Source of the DNA: Limnoglobus sp043757025
GTDB lineage: Bacteria > Planctomycetota > Planctomycetia > Gemmatales > Gemmataceae
Assembly: GCA_043757025.1 (NCBI GenBank)
Contig: JAYVQG010000296.1
Location: 1-19,555, forward strand
Reading direction: 5' to 3'
Length of the DNA: 19,555 nucleotides
The position numbers and the translations under genes were made by a program. Below are positions 1 through 7,397 of the stretch, piece by piece. The notes beneath the pieces are model-generated. The model had not been told where the DNA came from. It worked only from the letters and a program-made list of their open reading frames with translations, and did not search any database. Within the stretch, counting starts at the first letter, position 1. Each line of letters opens with the position of its first letter.

Positions 1-43
1 CCCCGTTGGGGTAAGAACTGGCTATGCATTTACCCCAACGGGG
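1..43. repeat. Palindromic element with 14-bp perfect arms
   Basis: Positions 1-14 and 30-43 are perfect reverse complements (ccccgttggggtaa and its complement) with a 15-nt loop. The element starts at the window edge, so its true left end is unknown. It resembles the short REP-like palindromes scattered between planctomycete genes. No T-run follows, so a classical intrinsic terminator for an upstream gene is possible but not indicated. Confidence 0.7.
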
Positions 44-56
44 TTCGATCTTTTAG

Positions 57-109
57 CCCAGGGTTAGACGTCTTACGTCGTACCCCTGGGTTGCGCTCGC
101 GCTAGCGAG
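57..109. repeat. Nested hairpin pair (REP-like)
   Basis: A 7-bp outer stem (cccaggg 57-63, ccctggg 84-90) encloses an inner 5-bp stem (gacgt 67-71, acgtc 75-79) with a 3-nt loop. A second hairpin, ctcgc 96-100 with gcgag 105-109, follows directly. The nested design matches REP-type elements rather than a protein-binding operator. The function is unknown. Confidence 0.6.
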
Positions 110-161
110 GAAGTCGTGGCGAGTCTTCGAAACGCCACGATGCCAATGGGTGCGGCCCCCT

Positions 162-264
162 CCCATGGTTCCACCATGGGCTACGTGAGCGGTCCTTTCA
201 GGACCGAAGAACAGACCCCCGACCCTGAAAGGGTCGCTCTCTCAGCCCATGGTGAAACCATGGG
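162..264. repeat. Mirror-symmetric four-hairpin element
   Basis: Four small hairpins lie in a row: cccatggt/accatggg (162-169/173-180), ggtcct/aggacc (191-196/200-205), gaccct/agggtc (221-226/230-235) and cccatggt/accatggg (246-253/257-264). The right half is an imperfect reverse complement of the left half. The region can therefore fold as four separate hairpins or as one long stem. The second and third hairpins differ at paired positions but keep pairing, which suggests selection on structure. It looks like a REP-type or mobile palindromic element. No coding capacity is credible here. Confidence 0.65.
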
Positions 265-280
265 GAGCGGGGGCTTCCTG

Positions 281-295
281 GGTGTCCCAGACACC
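281..295. repeat. Short 6-bp hairpin with 3-nt loop
   Basis: ggtgtc (281-286) pairs with gacacc (290-295) around a cca loop. It has the same design as the hairpins at 191-205 and 221-235, so it is probably part of the same palindrome cluster. Confidence 0.45.
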
Positions 296-328
296 AGCGC
301 CAACAAGAGAAAATACGGTTGTGCGACT

Positions 329-380
329 CCGGTGGGTATGATGGAGAGATTGATAAACGATCCTCAGTAATACCCACCGG
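329..380 (+). promoter_or_regulatory. Leader stem-loop before the sigma-factor start
   Basis: An 11-bp perfect inverted repeat (ccggtgggtat 329-339 and its complement 370-380) encloses a 30-nt loop and ends 8 bp before the ATG at 389. In RNA it would cover the place where a Shine-Dalgarno sequence should be, and no clear one is visible. It could control translation of the sigma factor, act as a DNA operator, or be another palindromic repeat. The structure is seen; the role is inference. Confidence 0.45.
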
Positions 381-388
381 GTACTCGG

Positions 389-1015
389 ATGGCGGATTCG
401 ACTCAACCCCCAGTCACCGATGGATCGTTGCTGGCTCGCATTCAGGATGGCAGTGAAGGGGCCGCGAGCGAACTGCACCGGCGGTATGCCCAACGGCTCT
501 TGGCGCTGACGCGGGCGAAGACGGGGCCGGAACTGCAAGCCCGCGTCGATGTGGAAGACATCGTGCAATCGGTCTTCGGCAGTTTCTTTCGCGGTGCGAA
601 GCGAGGCATTTACACGGCCCCCGATGGCGAAGAACTCTGGGGGCTTTTCCTCGTCATTGCCTTGAACAAGATCCGTGCGAAAGGTTCGCATCATCGGGCG
701 GCAAAACGCGATGTTCGTCGCACGGTCAACGAAGGAATCGCCGAACCGGACGAGGGTTCTGGGTTCGACCCGCCGAGCGACGATGCCTCGGCGTATCTGC
801 TTTTGCGGCTCGTCGTCGATGAGGTTCTCGCCGCAATTCCGGATGCGCACCGCGATGTCGTGCGGATGCGAATCGAAGGGTATGAGATCGCGGAGATCGC
901 CGAGAAGAGTGGTCGGTCGAAGCGGACGGTCGAACGCATTCTGCAAGAATTCCGCAGCAAGATGGCGACGCGGATGGGAGCGACGGATGACGATGCAAAC
1001 GGTGGTCTTGCTTGA
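389..1015 (+). CDS. ECF-type RNA polymerase sigma factor, planctomycete type
   Basis: This 208-aa protein has the two-domain layout of a group 4 (ECF) sigma factor, which directs core RNA polymerase to a small set of promoters. Region 2 covers about residues 12-105, with the DVEDIVQSVFGSFFRG segment (54-69) at the core-binding and -10 recognition part. Region 4 covers about 135-195, with the helix-turn-helix IAEIAEKSGRSKRTVERIL. The length and the VDVEDIVQSVF wording fit planctomycete ECF subfamilies. ATG 389 is the first start after an in-frame stop at 368-370, so the start is well bounded, but its Shine-Dalgarno sequence is weak. No anti-sigma factor is encoded nearby. Instead the 3' end overlaps a Ser/Thr kinase gene by 29 bp, which suggests translational coupling and control by phosphorylation, as known for other kinase-linked ECF families. 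The target promoters are unknown. Confidence 0.93.
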   Translation: MADSTQPPVTDGSLLARIQDGSEGAASELHRRYAQRLLALTRAKTGPELQARVDVEDIVQSVFGSFFRGAKRGIYTAPDGEELWGLFLVIALNKIRAKGSHHRAAKRDVRRTVNEGIAEPDEGSGFDPPSDDASAYLLLRLVVDEVLAAIPDAHRDVVRMRIEGYEIAEIAEKSGRSKRTVERILQEFRSKMATRMGATDDDANGGLA

Positions 1016-3980
1016 AGACGAACTCGACCGCCGCGTGGCCGGTTACGAAGCGGCATGGACGACCTCGCGTTCGGCCCACCTCGCCTCGTTCCTGCCATCG
1101 CGCGAATCGCCGAACTACCTGCAAACCTTAGCCGAACTGATTCGCATCGACATGGAGTTCCGCAGCGAACGCGGGGAATCGCCGCGTTTGGAAGCGTATC
1201 GTTCGCAAGCCACGGAACTCTTCGCCGATGCCGAACGACTCGGCGAACTCGCATTCGAGGAATATCGACAACGGCTCGCGCTCGGCGAATCGCCGAATGC
1301 GAGCGAGTATGCTGCCAATTACGCCGTCGATGTTTCCGATTGGCCGCTACCGACGGAAGCACCGAAGGCGGCCGGTGTTTTTGTAGCTGGGGTCTGTGAC
1401 CCCGGTTCGGGAAGACCGGCCTCACAGAGGCCAGCTACAGAAGCGGGTGACACCGTCGGTTCGTTTCGCATCCTTCGCGAACTCGGTCGGGGTTCGTTCG
1501 GCCGGGTGTATCTCGCCGAACAAACCGATCTCGCGGGGCGGTGGGTGGCATTGAAGCTTTCGACGAAGTTCGGCCTGAGCGAACCGGAAACGCTCGCACG
1601 GTTGCAACACACGAACATCGTGCCGATCTACTCGACGCAACGGATCGGCAGTTCGCAAATCATCGTAATGCCGTACCTCGGTTCGACGACGCTCGCGGAT
1701 GTGCTGACCGCACTGCACGCGCAGCATGTGTGGCCCGCATCGGGGAAAGCCCTCGCCGATACGGTGGCGAATCGTGCGAGCCGGACGAAGCGGTTCGACG
1801 ATCCGCGCACGATCGAAACCGCACCGAAAACACCGCACCACGTGCCGCTCGATCAGTTGCGGAAATTATCGTATCCGGAGGCGGTACTCTGGATCGGGTG
1901 GAAACTGGCCGAGGCATTGGCGCACGCGCACGATCGCGGCATTTTGCACCGCGACATCAAGCCCGCGAACGTGCTGCTGACCGACGAAGGCCAGCCGATG
2001 TTGCTCGACTTCAACCTTGCGGCCGATAGCGCGAGTGACAGCGCAGCCGGCGTCGGCGGAACGCCGGCGTATATGGCCCCCGAACAGTTAATCGCGATGA
2101 AAACGGGAACGGCCATCGTCGATGCGCGTGCGGATATTTACTCGCTCGGCCTCGTTCTCGCGGAACTGATGATCGGTCGATCCCCGTTCGTGGGCATCGA
2201 TCCCCTACCGCGGCTCCGAGATGCGAACCCGGTCATTTCGCCGAGTACCGAAGCGATTATTCGCAAGTGCCTCGCGCATGAACCCGCCGAGCGATACGCC
2301 ACCGCACAGCAATTGGCCGACGAACTGCAACGGCAATCGACGAATGCGCCGTTGCGTTTTACGCGCGAACCGTCGATCCGCGAACGCGGTCGCAAGTGGC
2401 GTCGCCGTCACCCGTTGATTGCCTCGACGGGCAGCGTGGCGCTTCTCGCAACGCTCCTCATTCTCGCGCTGTCCGCGCTCGTTGTCACTCGCCAACGACA
2501 CTTGCAGAACCTCAGCGCCGACCGCGCCGCGATTCGACACTATCGCGACTTCGAACGGGCCGTGCCACCGGTCGTGAATCGCCTGACGTTTCGAGATCGC
2601 GATGCGGTTCCGGGCGAACAAGTTCACGGTGAACTCGACGCACTGCTTTCGCAATACGGTGTTCTCGGCAATGGCGAATGGGCGAATGCCGACGCGATTG
2701 CGCGACTTCCCGAACTCGAGCGCAACGCATTGATCGAACAGATCGGCGAGTTGCTGCTGTTGAAATCGCGGTTGGAACCGGACCCCCAGATTGCGATCCA
2801 GCGGAACGAGCAAGCGGCGGCGGCGTTCCAAATACACGGCGAGATTCCGCGCGTCGTCTGGGACGAACGGCACCGATTCGCGGCGAAACTCGGCCGCGAT
2901 GCCGAATCGCGCGCGTATCACGAACGTGCGGAGAAGCTCGCGCCGAACTACCGCGATTGGTATTTTTCCGGCTTGGCCGCACACGATGCCGGTGAATTTC
3001 CCGAAGCGATCGCTTGTTTCGAGAAGGCACTGAGCCGCGATCCGAAGCACGATTGGTCGTGGCTGCTTCTCGGTCATGCGTGGTCGATACTCGGCCGCGA
3101 CGACAAGGCCGAAGGCTGCTTCAACGCTTGCATTGCCCTCCAGCCCGAGCGGTTCATGGGTTATTACAATCGCGGGTTGTGCCACTATCGCAAGAAGCAA
3201 TACGACGCGGCGGCCGCCGATTTCACCAAGGTGTTGGCACTCGAACCCGATCTGCGGAAGGCGAGAATCGAACGCGGGTTGGTGTATGCCCAATCGGGTC
3301 GATATGCCGAAGCCGAGGCGGACTTCACGAAGGAACTCGAAAGCGGCTCGACCGAAACGCGGCTGTATTTCCTGCGAGCGAACGTGCGTTCGATGCAAGA
3401 AAATGTACCCGGCGCGGCGAAAGATCGTACCGAGGGAATGCGCCGCGAACCGAGCGACGAACTGAGTTGGGTCACGCGCGGGTTGGCGAAAGCCGCGGCG
3501 GGCGATGCCACCGGCGCGATTGCCGATTACGATCGCGCGCTGAAACTTCACCCGCATTCATACCTCTCGCTGATGAACAAAGCGAATGTGTACGATGAGA
3601 AACTCCATCGCGAAACCGATGCGATTGCAGCGCTCAACATCATCGTCGCGCACCACCCGTACAATACGACTGCGCGTGCGGGGCGAGCGGTACTGTCGGC
3701 ACGTCAGGGGGATCGCAAGTCGGCGTTGTCCGATGCGGAGTATTGCCTGGGGCAGAATCCGAACGCCGAGATTCGCTATCAACTCGCAGGGGTCTATGCA
3801 CTGATGGCGAAGACGCACCCCGACGATGCCAAGCATGCGTTCGAGCTACTGCGTTCGGCGTTGAAAGACGGCTACGGCTACGAATTGATTCGCATCGATC
3901 CCGATCTGGCAACGGTTCGCGACCGTCCCGAATTCCGCAAGTTAATCGAAGCGGCGAATATGTTACGAACGTCTCAGTAA
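987..3980 (+). CDS. Membrane Ser/Thr protein kinase with C-terminal TPR repeats
   Basis: This is a 997-aa Hanks-type kinase. Residues 1-130 form a helical N-terminal region common in planctomycete kinases. The kinase domain (about 160-455) has the glycine loop GRGSFGRVYLA, the VALK lysine (K190), the catalytic HRDIKPAN (H321-D323) and GGTPAYMAPEQ. The metal-binding DFG is DFN (341-343). One transmembrane helix lies at about 478-500, and TPR repeats fill about 640-970, presumably outside the cytoplasm. ATG 987 is chosen because GGGAG at 976-980 is a good Shine-Dalgarno site; the open frame upstream to 675 is shadow of the sigma gene. The 29-bp overlap with the sigma gene points to one operon and a sensor-kinase/sigma pair; this link is inferred. 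Residues 132-151 are encoded by a palindromic element in the linker before the kinase domain. Confidence 0.93.
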   Translation: MTMQTVVLLEDELDRRVAGYEAAWTTSRSAHLASFLPSRESPNYLQTLAELIRIDMEFRSERGESPRLEAYRSQATELFADAERLGELAFEEYRQRLALGESPNASEYAANYAVDVSDWPLPTEAPKAAGVFVAGVCDPGSGRPASQRPATEAGDTVGSFRILRELGRGSFGRVYLAEQTDLAGRWVALKLSTKFGLSEPETLARLQHTNIVPIYSTQRIGSSQIIVMPYLGSTTLADVLTALHAQHVWPASGKALADTVANRASRTKRFDDPRTIETAPKTPHHVPLDQLRKLSYPEAVLWIGWKLAEALAHAHDRGILHRDIKPANVLLTDEGQPMLLDFNLAADSASDSAAGVGGTPAYMAPEQLIAMKTGTAIVDARADIYSLGLVLAELMIGRSPFVGIDPLPRLRDANPVISPSTEAIIRKCLAHEPAERYATAQQLADELQRQSTNAPLRFTREPSIRERGRKWRRRHPLIASTGSVALLATLLILALSALVVTRQRHLQNLSADRAAIRHYRDFERAVPPVVNRLTFRDRDAVPGEQVHGELDALLSQYGVLGNGEWANADAIARLPELERNALIEQIGELLLLKSRLEPDPQIAIQRNEQAAAAFQIHGEIPRVVWDERHRFAAKLGRDAESRAYHERAEKLAPNYRDWYFSGLAAHDAGEFPEAIACFEKALSRDPKHDWSWLLLGHAWSILGRDDKAEGCFNACIALQPERFMGYYNRGLCHYRKKQYDAAAADFTKVLALEPDLRKARIERGLVYAQSGRYAEAEADFTKELESGSTETRLYFLRANVRSMQENVPGAAKDRTEGMRREPSDELSWVTRGLAKAAAGDATGAIADYDRALKLHPHSYLSLMNKANVYDEKLHRETDAIAALNIIVAHHPYNTTARAGRAVLSARQGDRKSALSDAEYCLGQNPNAEIRYQLAGVYALMAKTHPDDAKHAFELLRSALKDGYGYELIRIDPDLATVRDRPEFRKLIEAANMLRTSQ
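1382..1439. repeat. 58-bp palindromic (REP-like) element inside the kinase gene
   Basis: Outer arms tgtagctgg (1382-1390) and ccagctaca (1431-1439) close a structure holding three small inverted repeats: ggtctgtgacc (1391-1401), an 18-bp ccggt/accgg hairpin (1402-1419) and cctcacagagg (1420-1430). This multi-hairpin form is typical of an intergenic mobile palindrome, yet it is translated here as about 20 residues (VAGVCDPGSGRPASQRPAT) between the N-terminal region and the kinase domain. Its 58-bp length is not a multiple of 3, so some flanking duplication or compensation kept the frame open. Confidence 0.8.
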
Positions 3981-4075
3981 ATGGATACCGCCACCGAAAC
4001 TTTGGTTCTGGCGTGAATGCAGACCATCAAAATCGGACGTAAGTCGTTGGTGGGTTAGGTTGGTTCCGAAATTCG

Positions 4076-4122
4076 GGAATGAGTCCACGGATGGGTGGGT
4101 GGGTAGAGGCTGGACTCATTCC
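4076..4122 (+). promoter_or_regulatory. 12-bp hairpin with G-rich loop in the leader of the surface-protease gene
   Basis: ggaatgagtcca (4076-4087) is perfectly complementary to 4111-4122. The loop contains ggg at 4093-4095, 4097-4099 and 4101-4103 plus flanking gg pairs, so it could form a G-quadruplex. It lies 95 bp after the kinase stop and 31 bp before the next start. There is no T-run, so it is either a weak terminator for the kinase operon or a leader structure of the next gene. Confidence 0.45.
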
Positions 4123-4153
4123 GATACAGTCTACTTGTAGAACCGAGGTCGCG

Positions 4154-7051
4154 ATGCACAAACGTCTGATTTTACGTGCCGAACCGCTCGACACACGCGA
4201 TTGCCCTGCCGTGTTTGGGAATCCGTGGCTCGACCCGAACTTAACGCTCTCGTTCGCACCCGATGGAACGGTTGTGAACGGTGTGCCGAACCGTTTCGAT
4301 GCCGCGTTGGCAAACATCCCGGAAGCGATTCGCCGACGCGAAGTGCTGCGTGGGTTTCAAACGTGGATTGCGGCCGCGAACGTCAATATCGGTGTCGTGG
4401 CCGACGGTGGCCAAGCCTTCGGCGTGCCGGGTGCTGGCTCGCACGACCCGCGATTCGGCGACGTTCGCATCGCGGCCGCCCCGCTTGCAATCGACGATGT
4501 CGCACTCGCGTTGCCGTTCGATGTGTCCGCCGGAACGCGGGCGGGCGATCTGCTGTTCAACAGCACGCAAGCCTTCCGTGCGGGAACGACCGGCGGCTAC
4601 GATCTGTTCTCGATCGCACTCCACGAAGCCGGGCATATTTTCGGGCTGGCGGGCAGCACCGATCCCACATCGGCGATGTATCAAATCGCCGACCGCGTTC
4701 GCACGGGGCTGAACGCCGCCGACGTCCAGTCGATTCAGCAACTCTACGGCCCCCGCCAAAACGATCGCTACGAAGGCCCGAACGGCAACGCCACAATCGC
4801 CAACGCGGCACAGCTTCAGCCGACTGGAAACGGTGGCTCGAACGCGATCAAGATTACGGCCGATATCACGACCGCAGACGATGTCGATGTCTACTCGTTC
4901 AAAGCCGACCACCTGAATGGCGGTGCGTATCTCGTCAAACTCTCCACCGCCGGGTTCAGTCTCTTGGCCGCTACCGTCGATATCCTCGACGACAAAGGGA
5001 CCGTGATCGCCACGGGCACAGCCGACACCGCGCTGCGTCTCACGAATCTCAAAGAGGGCGACACGTACTTCGCGCGGGTACACTCGACCGATCCCACATT
5101 CGCAGTCGGCGGTTACCGCATGGAGTTACGCCCCGAAAGTGAAGCGGCTCACGACGAACTCGAGAACCCCGAAGTGGGTTCGGACGATACCGCAGCGACG
5201 GCGACATCGTTGGATCGTCTGCCGTCGCTGTCCGGAACGCGGCAAAATTTCTTCGTCGCGTCGAGCCTCAGCACCGCGACCGATGTGGACTTTCACCGCA
5301 TCCGATCCGCACAACCATCGGGTAGCGCGGGTGGCGTTCTGACGGTCAGCGTCGTGGCGACCGGCACGAACGCGATGGACCCCGTCGTCGATATTTACGA
5401 CGCGAATCAGGTACTACAAGCGACGACGGTACTCGTTCACGATGGCGGCGAATACAGCGTGCAACTGCCCACTACGCAGGGGAATCGCGATTACTTCGTC
5501 GCGGTTCGGCACGCGAAGGGCAACGCGGCCATCGGCAACTATTCGCTCGGCATCGACTTCGGGGGGCCGCTCGTTCCCCTGCAAAACTTCGGCGAGGGCG
5601 TTCTGACGGCCATCGCACCCGCGAACACGAACAGCCTTACGGTGACGTCCGGCCAAGTCCTGCACGTAATCTTCAAACTCGATCCGTCGACCGCACCCGC
5701 TGCCGCTCGGTTGTCGGTGTTCGATGCTGCCAATGCTGCGATCGATTCCCGGTTGGTGAACGCCGGTGACGTTTCGAGTATGAACGTCCTACTGAAGCCG
5801 GGTACGTATACGTTGCTCGTGGGCGGCGGTGCCACCGATGGTGGGGCGATTCCGAACATTCACTATTCGATTCTCGGGCTGACGCTCTCCGACCCAATCG
5901 CTACGCAGGCCGTCCAGCCGGGAGTAACCAGCCCCGTACCATTCGTGCCACCACCGCCGCCGCCACCCGTTGCGGTGACACCGCCACGCCCCGTAACGCC
6001 AACGATTCCCTTGACGCCACAGGATCCGAACATTCTGCTGCTCCCGCCGACCGATCAACCGACGTCGCCGACGCTACAGTTACGGCCCCTTTCGCCGCCA
6101 CCCGCGAAGACATTTTCGGTGGGTGCGGCGAATCCGAACGGTTCCGTCATTCGTTCGTTCAACCCAGATGGCACGCTTCGCTTCACGATCGTGCCGATAC
6201 CGGGTTATACGGGCACCTTGCGAACTGCGGAAGCCGATGTCAACAACGATGGCATCGCCGATATCCTCGTCGGCACCGGGCCAGGTGCCGCGAGCCAAGT
6301 GAAGCTAATCGACGGAAGAACGCAGACCGAATTGTTCTCGATGAGCCCGTTCGAGTCCACGTTCACGGGCGGCGTGTTCGTCTCGGCGGGCGACGTTACC
6401 GGCGACGGCATCGCGGATATGATCATCACCCCGGACCGAGGCGGCGGGCCGCGAGTTCGCGTCTTCAACGGCGTCGGGTTCACGCCCGTGATGGACTTTT
6501 TCGGCATCGACGATACGACTTTCCGCGGCGGCGCACGGGCCACCGTAGGCGATCTCAACGGCGATGGCACCGGCGATCTCATCGTGGCAGCCGGGTTTGC
6601 CGGTGGCCCGCGCATCGCCGCATTCGATGGCGCGTCACTCGCCAAGGGTAGCCTCGTTCACATCTTCAACGACTTCTTTGCCTTCGAACAAACGCTCCGC
6701 AACGGCGTGTACATCGCATCCGGCGACATCGACGGCGATGGCTACGCCGATGTCATCGTCGGCGGCGGCCCGAGTGGCGGCCCGCGCGTACTGGCGTTCA
6801 GCGGCAAGGATCTTCTTGCGAACATTTACACCGTGAAAGCCAACTTCTTCGGCGGCGATGTCGCCAATCGGGATGGTATTCGCGTGGCCACGAAAAACCT
6901 CGACAACGACGGCCACGCCGATCTCGTCGTCGGAGTCGGTCGCCGAGTCATCGGCTACTCCGGTGCGAACATTGCACCGTCCGGAACCCCCACGCCGATA
7001 CTCGATTACGAAGTGGCATCGACGCTCACCGAAGGTGTGTTCGTCGGATAG
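4154..7051 (+). CDS. Surface matrixin-like metalloprotease with PPC and FG-GAP/VCBS repeats
   Basis: This 965-aa protein starts with RLILRAEPLDTRDCPA, an N-terminal signature seen on many exported planctomycete proteins; no ordinary signal peptide is visible. Residues about 30-195 resemble a matrixin/metzincin domain with the zinc helix HEAGHIFGLAG (H157, E158, H161) and a Met-turn SAMY (M175). The usual third zinc ligand, a histidine at position 167, is glycine, so activity is uncertain. Residues about 205-580 look like two or three PPC-type beta domains. A proline-rich linker spans about 596-650. The C-terminal third is FG-GAP/VCBS repeats with calcium-type loops DVNNDGIAD, DVTGDGIAD, DLNGDGTGD, DIDGDGYAD and NLDNDGHAD, probably a beta-propeller for adhesion. 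ATG 4154 has GAGG at 4145-4148; an upstream ATG at 4079 lies in the leader hairpin. It is probably monocistronic. Confidence 0.85.
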   Translation: MHKRLILRAEPLDTRDCPAVFGNPWLDPNLTLSFAPDGTVVNGVPNRFDAALANIPEAIRRREVLRGFQTWIAAANVNIGVVADGGQAFGVPGAGSHDPRFGDVRIAAAPLAIDDVALALPFDVSAGTRAGDLLFNSTQAFRAGTTGGYDLFSIALHEAGHIFGLAGSTDPTSAMYQIADRVRTGLNAADVQSIQQLYGPRQNDRYEGPNGNATIANAAQLQPTGNGGSNAIKITADITTADDVDVYSFKADHLNGGAYLVKLSTAGFSLLAATVDILDDKGTVIATGTADTALRLTNLKEGDTYFARVHSTDPTFAVGGYRMELRPESEAAHDELENPEVGSDDTAATATSLDRLPSLSGTRQNFFVASSLSTATDVDFHRIRSAQPSGSAGGVLTVSVVATGTNAMDPVVDIYDANQVLQATTVLVHDGGEYSVQLPTTQGNRDYFVAVRHAKGNAAIGNYSLGIDFGGPLVPLQNFGEGVLTAIAPANTNSLTVTSGQVLHVIFKLDPSTAPAAARLSVFDAANAAIDSRLVNAGDVSSMNVLLKPGTYTLLVGGGATDGGAIPNIHYSILGLTLSDPIATQAVQPGVTSPVPFVPPPPPPPVAVTPPRPVTPTIPLTPQDPNILLLPPTDQPTSPTLQLRPLSPPPAKTFSVGAANPNGSVIRSFNPDGTLRFTIVPIPGYTGTLRTAEADVNNDGIADILVGTGPGAASQVKLIDGRTQTELFSMSPFESTFTGGVFVSAGDVTGDGIADMIITPDRGGGPRVRVFNGVGFTPVMDFFGIDDTTFRGGARATVGDLNGDGTGDLIVAAGFAGGPRIAAFDGASLAKGSLVHIFNDFFAFEQTLRNGVYIASGDIDGDGYADVIVGGGPSGGPRVLAFSGKDLLANIYTVKANFFGGDVANRDGIRVATKNLDNDGHADLVVGVGRRVIGYSGANIAPSGTPTPILDYEVASTLTEGVFVG

Positions 7052-7169
7052 ACGTTGCCGAGTGAACCCGACGATGGAGTGTCAGGAAATTTGGCAAGCA
7101 AACTTCACGTCAAAGTGCTGTACTACAAGACTTCCCGCACGATGTTGCGAGCTACGGCACATTTGTACA

Positions 7170-7264
7170 CGGGAGTGTATGGGAATCGAACCCACTGGGG
7201 CCGTTGTTCACGACCCCCACAGGTTTTGAAGACCTGGGCCAGCGCCAGCCGTGCAAACACTCCC
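7170..7264 (-). tRNA. selC: tRNA-Sec (anticodon UCA)
   Basis: Read on the minus strand, an 8-bp acceptor stem (GGGAGTGT with ACACTCCC) encloses an anticodon arm CAGGT-CTTCAAA-ACCTG with anticodon TCA (plus positions 7227-7229), a long 24-nt variable arm closed by TGGGG/CCCCA, and a T arm GTGGG-TTCGATT-CCCAT. The discriminator is G and CCA is not encoded. The 8+5 acceptor/T-stem geometry, long variable arm, UCA anticodon and 95-nt length are those of bacterial selenocysteine tRNA, which reads UGA with SelB. The D stem is short (CGGC/GCTG with one G-U pair). The rest of 7052-7397 has no credible gene, and I see no selA, selB or selD in the window. Confidence 0.93.
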
Positions 7265-7397
7265 AACTGTCGTGAACACAGTTTACACATTTCTCCAATT
7301 CCAACCCGAGCATTTACCCAATTGAGCCGAAGTATTTGGACAACAATTGTCTCCCTTTATACGATAAGCGTTGTTCGCACTCCGATGAGGTTGGCCG

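Noticed and set aside
162..295. CRISPR array
   Set aside because: The repeats are hairpins of different sequence in opposite orientations, with no regular spacers and no cas genes.
116..370. 84-aa open frame ahead of the sigma factor
   Set aside because: It is made almost entirely of the hairpin repeats, has no ribosome site and no protein-like composition.
242..946. 234-aa minus-strand open frame
   Set aside because: It is antisense to the sigma factor and the hairpin region; its composition is Arg-rich shadow of high-GC coding DNA.
675..986. N-terminal extension of the kinase to 675
   Set aside because: This part overlaps the sigma gene in another frame, is Arg/Ser-rich, and a good ribosome site marks ATG 987.
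2205..3557. 450-aa minus-strand open frame
   Set aside because: It is antisense to the kinase TPR region, with no recognisable domain; the plus frame has clear TPR motifs.
4079..4153. Upstream ATG for the surface protease
   Set aside because: It would translate the leader hairpin; ATG 4154 has a ribosome site and begins the recognised N-terminal signature.
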